Assembly: GCF_014649335.1 (NCBI RefSeq)
Contig: NZ_BMSV01000007.1
Coordinates: 1-64,000, forward strand
Origin: Streptomyces roseolilacinus
Lineage (GTDB): Bacteria; Actinomycetota; Actinomycetes; Streptomycetales; Streptomycetaceae
DNA: 64,000 nt
Reading direction: 5' to 3'
A program made the translations under genes and the position numbers. Below, in pieces: positions 32,703 to 40,040 of the stretch (position 1 is the first letter of the stretch; each line of letters begins with the position of its first letter). The notes under the pieces are model-generated. The model did not search any database, was not told the DNA's origin, and was given only the letters and a program-made list of their open reading frames with translations.

Positions 32703-33920
32703 ATGGCAGGGAGTGTCGACCCGCCTGACGGGACGCCCGACGGCACACCGGAGGGGTTCCCCGGCAGGGGCGAGGACGAGTACCGGCCCGTCGTCTTCGA
32801 CGAGTCCTTCGTCCGTGCTGCCCGCCTCCAGGAACGGTCCGCCCGGGAGCGCATGGACGACGACGCCCCTGCCGTCCGCAGCCGACCCGACGCCGACCAC
32901 GACGGCCTCGACCCGGCTCTCGACCGCGACGCGGAGTACGAGTACGCCTACGACCTCGACCGCCGCCACCACTGGCGCACCACCCGCCGGCGCGTCCGCG
33001 GGCGGCGCCGTGGCCACGGGCACACGGCGGGGACACGCGTGGGCGCCCTCATCCTCGTGCTGCTCGTCGCGACGGTCTTCGCCGCCGCCATCCACCTCGG
33101 ATCCCGCTACCCGTACCAGCCCTCTCCCGACCCGTCCGCCGAACCCCTGCGCACCACCCTCGTCGCCCTGACCCCCACCGGCCCCGTGCCGGGCGGCCGC
33201 CCCGGCGACCTGTACGCGCGCAGCCCCGCCGCGCAGTACCGCCCCGGCGCCGCCGGCGTCGCCCTGCCGCCCGCGCGGCGCACCGCGCACTTCTCGGAGG
33301 GGCAGGTCATGACCGCCCTCACCACGGCCAAGGACTTCCTCGTCCGCTCCTCCCTCGACCCCGACGTCCTCGCCGGCACCACCGCCCGTCCCGTGCGGCT
33401 GCTGCTCGACCCGGACCAGCACCCCCAGTTCGACCGGAGCGTCGATTCCCCGGCCGCCGACGGGAGCCACGCCACCGGCGGCTGGCTCGTCCGGTTCGAC
33501 CCTGCCCGCGTGGCCCTCGCCGACCCCGGCGTCCGCGTCCGCGGCACCCTCCGGGTGACCGAGGCGTCCGTCGACACCCTGGAGATCACCTCCGACCACA
33601 CCTTCGCCTACGCGCTGCGCCCTGCGGACCCGGGCACCGGACCCGACGGCGCCTCCCTGTTCACCGTCCGCCGCGAACTGCGCTTCCGCTTCGACCGCGA
33701 CGACCTGCGCATGCACCGCGCCGAGCTGGTCACGAGCCATCTCCAGGCCGGCCCCATGGACTGCTCCGCCGACCTGTCCGGCGCCCTGCGGCCGCTCCTC
33801 GCCGGCCGGCGCCCCACGACGGCGGTCCCGCCGGCCACCGACCCCTACGCCCCCACGCCGGTCGCGGCCACCCGCCTGTGCGCCGCCCTGTCACCCGACA
33901 GTCAGCCCTCCCCGCCCTGA
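32703..33920 (+). CDS. bitopic membrane protein with large external domain, VVFDE motif
   Basis: 405 aa. N-terminus carries RPVVFDESFVRAARLQE, matching the preceding gene, then an Arg-rich stretch (TTRRRVRGRRRGHGH) and one membrane helix at about 112-133 (VGALILVLLVATVFAAAIHLG). The remaining 270 residues are predicted outside the cell. They are beta/alpha mixed with HFSEGQVMTALTTAKDFLVRSS and GWLVRFDPARVALADPGVRVRG and end in two Cys (DCSADL, RLCAAL) that could form a disulfide. ATG 32703 is preceded by GAAGG. No family recognised. The shared motif suggests a common cytosolic partner. Confidence 0.82.
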   Translation: MAGSVDPPDGTPDGTPEGFPGRGEDEYRPVVFDESFVRAARLQERSARERMDDDAPAVRSRPDADHDGLDPALDRDAEYEYAYDLDRRHHWRTTRRRVRGRRRGHGHTAGTRVGALILVLLVATVFAAAIHLGSRYPYQPSPDPSAEPLRTTLVALTPTGPVPGGRPGDLYARSPAAQYRPGAAGVALPPARRTAHFSEGQVMTALTTAKDFLVRSSLDPDVLAGTTARPVRLLLDPDQHPQFDRSVDSPAADGSHATGGWLVRFDPARVALADPGVRVRGTLRVTEASVDTLEITSDHTFAYALRPADPGTGPDGASLFTVRRELRFRFDRDDLRMHRAELVTSHLQAGPMDCSADLSGALRPLLAGRRPTTAVPPATDPYAPTPVAATRLCAALSPDSQPSPP

Positions 33921-34098
33921 GCCCGGTGCCGGGGGACGGTCCCGGGTGGCTCGTCGCGCGCCACACCCGCCCCGGTGCCCACCCGCCGCACCGCCGGGAC
34001 GGGCGCGGCGCACGGCAGGGCGGGGCGATGCCGGCCCGTGAGGCGGACGGGCCCCCGAACCGGCGACCCGGCCCGGGGGTCCCGCCGCGCGGACCGGA

Positions 34099-35178
34099 TC
34101 AGGCCGTGTCCGGGCCCTTGCCCTTGCCGTCGTCGCCGGTGCCGGGGCGGTCCCCCGAGGCGCCGGTGAACTTCCCGAAGAGCTTGCCGCCCAGGTCACC
34201 GGCGCCGCCGGCTATGTCGCCGACCAGCTTCATCAGCGGGTCCCTGCTCCCGCGCACCGTGTCCGCGTAGTGGTTCGCGGACTCGCGGAAGGAGTCCGTG
34301 ACCGACGTGTCCCCGTCCTCCGACCGCCGCGGGTAGTGGCCGTCCATGATCCGCTGGTAGTCGCGGCTCTCCGACCACTTCTTCAGCTCGGCCGCCCGCA
34401 CGGTCGTGAACGGGTGGGAACGCGGCAGTACGTTCAGGATCTTCAGCACCGAGTCGCGCAGGTCGCCGCCCGCTTCGTACTCCTCCGCCTGCGCGAGGAA
34501 CGCGTCCACGTTCATCTCGTGCAGGTGGTGCCCGCCCGCCAGCTTCATCAGGCCGCGCATCGACGCCCGCAGGTCCTGGCCGACCAGCAGGCCGGCCCGG
34601 TCCGCCGACAGCTCCGACTTGCGGAACCACTCCCGCAGCGCCGTGACGATCGCCATGACCGCCACGTTGCCCAGCGGGATCCACGCCACCTTCAGCGCCA
34701 GGCCGGTGAGGAACAGCAGCACCGTCCGGTACACGGAGTGGCCCGAGAGGGCGTGGCCCACCTCGTGGCCGACGACGGCGCGCATCTCCTCCTCGTCCAG
34801 CAGGTCCACCAGGCCCGTGGTGACCACGATGATCGGCTCGTCCAGGCCGATGCACATCGCGTTGGGCCTGGGGTCCTGCGTGACGTACATCGGCGGGACC
34901 TTCTCCAGGTCGAGGATGTAGCAGGCGTCCCGCAGCATGTCGTGGAGGTGGGCGAACTGCGCGTCGCCCACCCGCACGGAGTCCGAGAGGTACAGCAGCC
35001 TCAGGCTGCGCTCGGGCAGCAGGCCGCTCAGTGCCTTGAACGCGGTGTCGAAACCGCTGAGCTTGCGCAGGGCGACGAGCGCGGAACGATCCGCGGGGTG
35101 CTCGTAGGCGCGGGAGGAGATGCCGGGAAAGCGCCGGCGCGTACGGCTCGGCACGTTCTCATGGCCGTTCTCTGACAT
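34099..35178 (-). CDS. M48-family zinc metallopeptidase (HtpX-like)
   Basis: 359 aa membrane-associated protease. HEVGH at residues 138-142 is the zinc site with catalytic Glu; ELSADRAGLL supplies the third ligand. Two closely spaced hydrophobic helices follow HEVGH (about 150-181). The C-terminus is a Gly/Asp/Lys-rich tail (GDRPGTGDDGKGKG). ATG 35178 is preferred over the in-frame ATG 35190 because GGGGG stands six bases before it. A pair of DnaA boxes lies about 85 bp upstream. Role by family: quality control of membrane proteins. Confidence 0.92.
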   Translation of the reverse strand: MSENGHENVPSRTRRRFPGISSRAYEHPADRSALVALRKLSGFDTAFKALSGLLPERSLRLLYLSDSVRVGDAQFAHLHDMLRDACYILDLEKVPPMYVTQDPRPNAMCIGLDEPIIVVTTGLVDLLDEEEMRAVVGHEVGHALSGHSVYRTVLLFLTGLALKVAWIPLGNVAVMAIVTALREWFRKSELSADRAGLLVGQDLRASMRGLMKLAGGHHLHEMNVDAFLAQAEEYEAGGDLRDSVLKILNVLPRSHPFTTVRAAELKKWSESRDYQRIMDGHYPRRSEDGDTSVTDSFRESANHYADTVRGSRDPLMKLVGDIAGGAGDLGGKLFGKFTGASGDRPGTGDDGKGKGPDTA

Positions 35179-35261
35179 GGTTGCCCCCATTTTCGTACGA
35201 GATCCGACTCGTCCCCCTGACAGACCTCAGCGTAGGCGGTGCTCCGGAAGACCGCCGAGGC

Positions 35262-35284
35262 TGTGGATAACGGCCTGTGGACAA
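35262..35284 (-). promoter_or_regulatory. pair of consensus DnaA boxes
   Basis: Read on the minus strand, TTGTCCACA (35284-35276) and TTATCCACA (35270-35262) are perfect nonamers in the same orientation, spaced 14 bp start to start. They lie in the divergent gap between the M48 peptidase gene and the small membrane protein gene. Confidence 0.75.
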
Positions 35285-35392
35285 CGGCCCGTGCCGAGAG
35301 AACGCCTGAGTCGGCGTGAGGGTGCCCGCACCGCCCGCATACGATGTGCGCGAAGTCTCCGCTCCGACTCCGATGGATTGGTCCCGCAGAAG

Positions 35393-35557
35393 ATGAGCAG
35401 CCTCCACACCACCGCCGCCCACCTGGTCACGCTTGCCGAGGGCTCCGGGCACGGCGGCAACCACGAAAGCCTCAACCCCTACCTCACCGGCGGCGGCGCC
35501 CTCCTCGCGCTGCTGCTCCTGCTCTGGGTCACCACCCGCTTCAACCGCGACCGCTGA
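35393..35557 (+). CDS. small single-span membrane protein upstream of nadD
   Basis: 54 aa: a His/Ser-rich N-terminus (MSSLHTTAAHLVTLAEGSGHGG), then one helix (GGGALLALLLLLWVTTRF) and a basic end NRDR. ATG 35393 has only AGAAG abutting it; TACGAT at 35340-35345 is a -10 candidate. Codon use is normal for the region, so it is likely real. It sits immediately before nadD; function unknown. Confidence 0.7.
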   Translation: MSSLHTTAAHLVTLAEGSGHGGNHESLNPYLTGGGALLALLLLLWVTTRFNRDR

Positions 35558-35610
35558 GCCGGCGTCCGCCGGGACCGGGCCGCACCGCCGTGCCGTTAGG
35601 CTCTGCACGC

Positions 35611-36231
35611 ATGGGAGAGCAGGAAGTGCCGAGAAGTCCCGGCAAGCGACGCCTGGGCGTGATGGGTGGGACGTTCGACCCGATCCACCACGGACACCTG
35701 GTGGCCGCCAGCGAGGTGGCCGCCCTGTTCCACCTCGACGAGGTGGTGTTCGTGCCGACCGGGCAGCCGTGGCAGAAGAGCCACAAGACGGTGTCCCCGG
35801 CCGAGGACCGCTACCTCATGACGGTCATCGCCACGGCGTCGAACCCGCAGTTCTCGGTCAGCCGCATCGACATCGACCGGGCGGGCCCCACGTACACCAT
35901 CGACACCCTGCGGGACCTGCGCTCCCTCAACCCGGACACGGATCTGTTCTTCATCACCGGCGCCGACGCGCTGTCACAGATCATGCCGGGCTGGCGCAAC
36001 GCCGAGGAGCTCTTCTCCCTCGCGCACTTCATCGGGGTCACCCGCCCCGGCCACGACCTGTCGGACGACGGCCTGCCCAAGGGCGGCGTCTCCCTCGTCG
36101 AGGTGCCCGCGCTCGCCATCTCGTCGTCGGACTGCCGGGAGAGGGTCGAGCAGGGCGATCCCGTCTGGTACCTGGTGCCGGACGGTGTGGTGCGCTATAT
36201 CGACAAGCGCCAGTTGTACCGGGGCCAGTGA
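35611..36231 (+). CDS. nadD: nicotinate-nucleotide adenylyltransferase
   Basis: Makes deamido-NAD from nicotinate mononucleotide and ATP. The 206-aa protein has the nucleotidyltransferase GTFDPIHHGHL motif, FVPTGQPWQK, the nucleotide-specific FFITGADAL segment, and ISSSDCRERV where the family usually has ISST-x-x-R. ATG 35611 is preceded by TAGGCT ending eight bases before it and no ribosome site, so it is probably leaderless. It begins the nadD-LCP-rsfS-mutase row. Confidence 0.96.
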   Translation: MGEQEVPRSPGKRRLGVMGGTFDPIHHGHLVAASEVAALFHLDEVVFVPTGQPWQKSHKTVSPAEDRYLMTVIATASNPQFSVSRIDIDRAGPTYTIDTLRDLRSLNPDTDLFFITGADALSQIMPGWRNAEELFSLAHFIGVTRPGHDLSDDGLPKGGVSLVEVPALAISSSDCRERVEQGDPVWYLVPDGVVRYIDKRQLYRGQ

Positions 36232-36250
36232 GCCACGGAGAGGGGCACCG

Positions 36251-38107
36251 GTGAACGACCAGAACAGCCACTACGACCCGTACTATCCGCCGCAGCCGCA
36301 GATCGTCGGCTACGACGAGTACGGGCAGCCGGTGTACCAGCAGGCCCAGCAGCCTTCCCAGCCCCAGCACACCCAGCAGCAGGGCTACGGATACGGCTAC
36401 GACCCGTACACGCAGGCCCCCCAGGCGTACCCCGACTCCCAGGCGTACCCCCAGAACCAGCAGGACCAGCAGGACCAGCAGTACCAGGGGTACGAGGAGC
36501 AGGGACAGCCGGGCCACGGCGGCTACGACCCGTACGGCACCCAGCAGTGGCAGGCCCCCCAGGCCCCGCAGGCCCCCACCCCCCAGACCCCGGCCCCCCG
36601 GCCCCCTGCTGCCCGGCCGCCGGCACGGCCCGGCCGGGCGGCCGGGCCCGAGGGCGTGCCCGGACAGCGCCGCCCCGCCGCCGGCCCCCAGGACCCCGCC
36701 GCCCCCGAGCCGTCCGCCGAGCGCCCGGCCGGCGGCGGTCCGCGCGCCGACCGGGACACCCGCGAGCCCCAGGGCCGACGCGAACCCCAGGGCCGCCGCG
36801 ACGGCCGTGACGCCCGGGAGCAGCGGGACGCCGGTGACGGCGGGGACTACCGGACCGAGCAGTTCGCCTTCGTCGACGAGTCCGACGAGGAGTCCGAGGA
36901 CGCCATCGACTGGCTCAAGTTCACCGAGAGCCGCTCAGAGCGCCGCGAGGAGGCCAAGCGGCGCGGCCGCAACCGGGTCGTCGCGCTCTGCGTCGTCCTG
37001 GCCCTGGCCCTCGTCGGCGGCGTCGGCTACCTCTGGTACGCGGGGATGCTCCCGGGCCTGTCCACGCAGGACGCCCAGCAGGGCGGCGCCACCGCGACCG
37101 GCCCGCAGAAGCGCGACGTGATCGTCCTCCACCTGCACAACACGAAGGACGAGGCCACCTCGACGGCCCTCCTGGTCAACAACGCCACCACCAAGCAGGG
37201 CACCACCGTCCTGCTGCCGAACGCCCTCGCCGTCACCAACGACGACGGGACGACCACCACCCTCGGCAAGTCCGTCGAGGACGACGGCTCCTCCGGCACC
37301 CGCGAGGCCATCGGCTCCCTCCTCGGCACCAGGATCACCGGTACGTGGCGGCTGGACACGCCCTACCTGGAGAACCTCGTCGAACTCGTCGGCGGCATCG
37401 ACCTCACCACCGACACGGAGGTGCCCGCCGCCAAGGAGGGCGAGGCGCCGATCGTGCGGAAGGGCGAGAACCAGACGCTCGACGGGCGCACGGCCGTCGT
37501 CTACGCCACGTACCGCGGCCCGGGCGAGTCCGAGACGGCGCAGCTCCAGCGGTTCGGCCAGGTCGTGCAGGGGGTGCTCCGCAAGATGTCGGACGACCCC
37601 GAGAGCGCCACCATGACGATCCAGTCCCTGGCGCAGATCCTGGACCCCTCGCTCCCCGACAAGGACCTGGGCGCGTCGCTGGCCAAACTCGCCGAGCACG
37701 CCAAGACGGGCGCCTACAAGACCGCGCTGCTGCCCGTGCAGGGCGACGGGCGGCTCACCGAGGAGGCCACCCGCAGCGTGGTCGAGGACGTCCTCGGGGG
37801 ATCCGTCACCGCCCCCGGGCAGGACTCCGTGATCCGGGTCGGCGTCCGCAACGCCAGCGGCAACGCCGACGCCACCGAGGCCGCGCGGATCGCCCTGGTC
37901 AACGGCGGCTACGCGGTCATCGACGGCGGCGCGGCGGACGGTACGGAGGGCACCACGGAGGTCGTCTACCGCGACGCCTCGCGGAAGGACGAGGCGGACG
38001 AGGTCGCCAAGACGCTGGGGCTTCCCGCCCGCGCCGTCCGCAAGGGCGAGGCGCCCGCGAACGCCGACGTCACCGTCGTCCTCGGCAAGGACTACGGGGC
38101 CGAATGA
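36251..38107 (+). CDS. LCP (LytR-CpsA-Psr)-family protein with LytR_C domain, PdtA-like
   Basis: 618 aa type II membrane protein. Residues 1-240 are cytosolic and very rich in Gln, Tyr, Pro and Gly (YDPYYPPQPQ, QQDQQDQQYQGY). One helix at 243-264, then an external LCP domain (KRDVIVLHLHNTKDEATSTALLV through LDGRTAVVYATYRGPGESETAQLQRFG) and a C-terminal LytR_C domain (VIRVGVRNASGNADATEAARIAL, about 535-615). The LCP core is divergent: the usual IPRD segment reads LPNAL. Gene order nadD-LCP-rsfS matches S. coelicolor SCO2578, described as PdtA, a polydiglycosylphosphate transferase for the cell wall. Orthology is inferred from synteny and architecture. GTG 36251 has GAGAGGGG upstream. Confidence 0.88.
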   Translation: MNDQNSHYDPYYPPQPQIVGYDEYGQPVYQQAQQPSQPQHTQQQGYGYGYDPYTQAPQAYPDSQAYPQNQQDQQDQQYQGYEEQGQPGHGGYDPYGTQQWQAPQAPQAPTPQTPAPRPPAARPPARPGRAAGPEGVPGQRRPAAGPQDPAAPEPSAERPAGGGPRADRDTREPQGRREPQGRRDGRDAREQRDAGDGGDYRTEQFAFVDESDEESEDAIDWLKFTESRSERREEAKRRGRNRVVALCVVLALALVGGVGYLWYAGMLPGLSTQDAQQGGATATGPQKRDVIVLHLHNTKDEATSTALLVNNATTKQGTTVLLPNALAVTNDDGTTTTLGKSVEDDGSSGTREAIGSLLGTRITGTWRLDTPYLENLVELVGGIDLTTDTEVPAAKEGEAPIVRKGENQTLDGRTAVVYATYRGPGESETAQLQRFGQVVQGVLRKMSDDPESATMTIQSLAQILDPSLPDKDLGASLAKLAEHAKTGAYKTALLPVQGDGRLTEEATRSVVEDVLGGSVTAPGQDSVIRVGVRNASGNADATEAARIALVNGGYAVIDGGAADGTEGTTEVVYRDASRKDEADEVAKTLGLPARAVRKGEAPANADVTVVLGKDYGAE

Positions 38108-38176
38108 CGGTTTGCCGGGCTGTCGGCGGCACGTGAGACCCTTGAGGTGTCCTTGACCGCCGACGAAAGCCTGCTT

Positions 38177-38644
38177 GTGACCGCCACCGACCGATCCATC
38201 GCGCTCGTCAACGCCGCCGCCCAGGCGGCCGCCGACCGACTCGCGCACGACATCATCGCGTACGACGTCAGCGACGTGCTGTCGATCACCGATGCCTTCC
38301 TGCTCGCCTCCGCTCCCAACGACCGCCAGGTCAAGTCGATCGTCGACGAGATCGAGGAGCGGCTGAACAAGGAGCTGGGCGCCAAGCCGGTGCGCCGCGA
38401 GGGCGACCGCGAGGCCCGCTGGGTCCTCCTCGACTACGTCGACATCGTCGTCCACGTCCAGCACAGCGAGGAGCGGGTCTTCTACGCCCTGGAGCGGCTC
38501 TGGAAGGACTGCCCCGAGCTGCCGCTGCCCGAGGACGCCGTGAAGACCCGGGGCAAGGCGGCCGAGCACGCCCGGCTCAGCGGCGCCGACGGCTCCGGCC
38601 CCGACGGCCTCCCCGGTGACGCGACGGACGGTGAGCTGCGCTGA
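38177..38644 (+). CDS. rsfS: ribosome silencing factor RsfS (Iojap/DUF143)
   Basis: Binds L14 and blocks 50S-30S joining under starvation. Core motifs: RLAHDIIAYDVSDVLSITDAFLLASAPNDRQVKSIVDEIEERL and WVLLDYVDIVVHVQHSEERVFYALERLW (shown in overlapping family order; each is intact). About 155 aa with a short unstructured tail. The start is uncertain: GTG 38177 gives the usual VTATDRSI N-terminus, while TTG 38153 (TTGAGG five bases upstream) and GTG 38147 give short extensions. The stop overlaps the next gene. Confidence 0.94.
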   Translation: MTATDRSIALVNAAAQAAADRLAHDIIAYDVSDVLSITDAFLLASAPNDRQVKSIVDEIEERLNKELGAKPVRREGDREARWVLLDYVDIVVHVQHSEERVFYALERLWKDCPELPLPEDAVKTRGKAAEHARLSGADGSGPDGLPGDATDGELR

Positions 38645-39294
38645 GCGCCACCAAGGGCGGCAGGGGCCGCCGCATCGTGCTCTGGCGCCACGGCCAGACC
38701 TCCTGGAACCTGGAGCGCCGCTTCCAGGGCAGCACCGACATCGAGCTGACCGAGGCGGGCCTCGCCCAGGCGCGGCGGGCCGCCCGGCTGCTCGCCGCGC
38801 TCAAGCCGGACGCGATCATCGCGTCCGACCTCAAGCGGGCCGCGGACACGGCCGCCGAGCTCGCCGCGATCACGGGGCACCCGGTCGACCACGACGCCGC
38901 GCTCCGCGAGACGTACGCCGGCGTCTGGCAGGGACTGACCCACGAGGAGATCCTCACCCGCCACGGCGACGAGTACCGCGCGTGGAAGCGCGGCGAGCCC
39001 GTGCGGCGCGGCGGCGGGGAACTGGAGACCGAGGTCGCCGACCGGGCCGCCCCCGTCGTGCTGGAGCACGTCGGGAAGCTGCCCGAGGACGGCACCCTCG
39101 TCGTGGTCAGCCACGGCGGCACGATCCGCACCACGATCGGCCGGCTCCTGGACCTCCCCTCGCACCACTGGGAGAGCCTCGGCGGTCTGTCCAACTGCTG
39201 CTGGTCCGTCCTGGGGGAGGGCGCGCGGGGCTGGCGGCTGCTGGAGCACAACGCCGGCACCCTCCCCGAGCCGGTCCTCGGCGACGACGACTGA
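38641..39294 (+). CDS. histidine phosphatase / phosphoglycerate mutase-family enzyme, probable CTG start
   Basis: About 217 aa. Motifs of the phosphohistidine superfamily: VLWRHGQTSWNLERRFQGSTD with the nucleophilic His in RHG, ETYAGVWQGLTHEEI, and the second catalytic His in VVVSHGGTIRTT. If translation began at GTG 38677 the first beta strand (RRIVLW) would be lost. The frame upstream offers no ATG, GTG or TTG before a stop at 38632, but CTG 38641 lies in a CTGA overlap with the rsfS stop and follows GGTGAG by five bases. A CTG start is therefore likely. The substrate is unknown; sequence fits a general phosphatase more than glycolytic mutase. Confidence 0.88.
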   Translation: MSATKGGRGRRIVLWRHGQTSWNLERRFQGSTDIELTEAGLAQARRAARLLAALKPDAIIASDLKRAADTAAELAAITGHPVDHDAALRETYAGVWQGLTHEEILTRHGDEYRAWKRGEPVRRGGGELETEVADRAAPVVLEHVGKLPEDGTLVVVSHGGTIRTTIGRLLDLPSHHWESLGGLSNCCWSVLGEGARGWRLLEHNAGTLPEPVLGDDD

Positions 39295-39367
39295 CCCGGA
39301 TTTCACTTTCGGGCAGGTGACAGGCTAAAGTTCTTCTTGTTCGCAGCGCGGAGCGCGAAGAACACGA

Positions 39368-39440
<73 letters not shown>

Positions 39441-39449
39441 CAGTCAAGG

Positions 39450-39475
39450 ATCCCGTCCCCGTCAGGGGGCGGGAT
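39450..39475 (+). terminator. tRNA-Ala copy 1 terminator
   Basis: Stem ATCCCGTCCCC with GGGGGCGGGAT (11 bp, one T-G) and GTCA loop, followed by TTCT. Confidence 0.85.
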
Positions 39476-39638
39476 TTCTGCATGAGGGCCCTTGTCACCC
39501 GCCCTCCCGGGCCGTTCCCGGGCCCCGTTCCGGAATATGCCAGGACCGGTCGCCGGAGGTCCCTCCCGCCCCGCCGGGGCCATGGCAGAATCGGACGGCC
39601 GGAGGGGGCTACGGACCGGACGGGAGGGAGTGCGCGCG

Positions 39639-39803
39639 ATGGCCGCCAGCAGATTCGAGGAACCCGCTGCCCGGCTCGTCACCCCACAGGCGCGCACCGA
39701 CCTCATCTGCCCCGCCTGCGGTTCCCCGAGCGTCGCCCAGGTGCTCGGTGACAACGGCGGCGTGACCTACGTCTGCACGTCCTGCGGCCACAGCTGGAGC
39801 TGA
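39639..39803 (+). CDS. small zinc-ribbon protein
   Basis: 54 aa. Two Cys pairs, CPACG and CTSCG, 17 residues apart (ICPACGSPSV ... TYVCTSCGHSWS) form a zinc ribbon of the TFIIS/rubredoxin-knuckle kind. ATG 39639 follows AGGGAG by eight bases. The next zinc-ribbon gene starts three bases after its stop, so they form a pair. Function unknown; nucleic acid or protein contact is typical for such ribbons. Confidence 0.78.
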   Translation: MAASRFEEPAARLVTPQARTDLICPACGSPSVAQVLGDNGGVTYVCTSCGHSWS

Positions 39804-39806
39804 TCG

Positions 39807-40040
39807 ATGGGTGCACACAGGCGGAAGTGCGACTGGTGCGGCAGTGGCACGCCGATCGTCCGCGACATGGATCCGGTCAACCCGGACTACCAGTACTGGT
39901 GCGAGGAGTGCGCACGGGCGCTGATCATAAAAGGCGACCCCATCGAGACGTACCGCGAACTCGAAGGGGAGCCGATCTACGGGCGCCTGCTTGACGAGCA
40001 CTGCACCCTCAAGCGCTTCTACTCGTTCGCGAAGGCCTGA
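39807..40040 (+). CDS. zinc-ribbon protein of unknown function
   Basis: 77 aa with CDWCGSG and CEECARA, 20 residues apart, in MGAHRRKCDWCGSGTPIV and QYWCEECARALIIKG. The C-terminal half is helical (DPIETYRELEGEPIYGRL). It is translationally linked to the preceding ribbon protein (3-bp gap) and its 3' end overlaps the convergent GT87 gene by 22 bp. Family not recognised. Confidence 0.8.
   Translation: MGAHRRKCDWCGSGTPIVRDMDPVNPDYQYWCEECARALIIKGDPIETYRELEGEPIYGRLLDEHCTLKRFYSFAKA

Noticed and set aside
35262..35284. Replication origin
   Set aside because: Only two boxes, and dnaA, dnaN and AT-rich unwinding sequence are absent.
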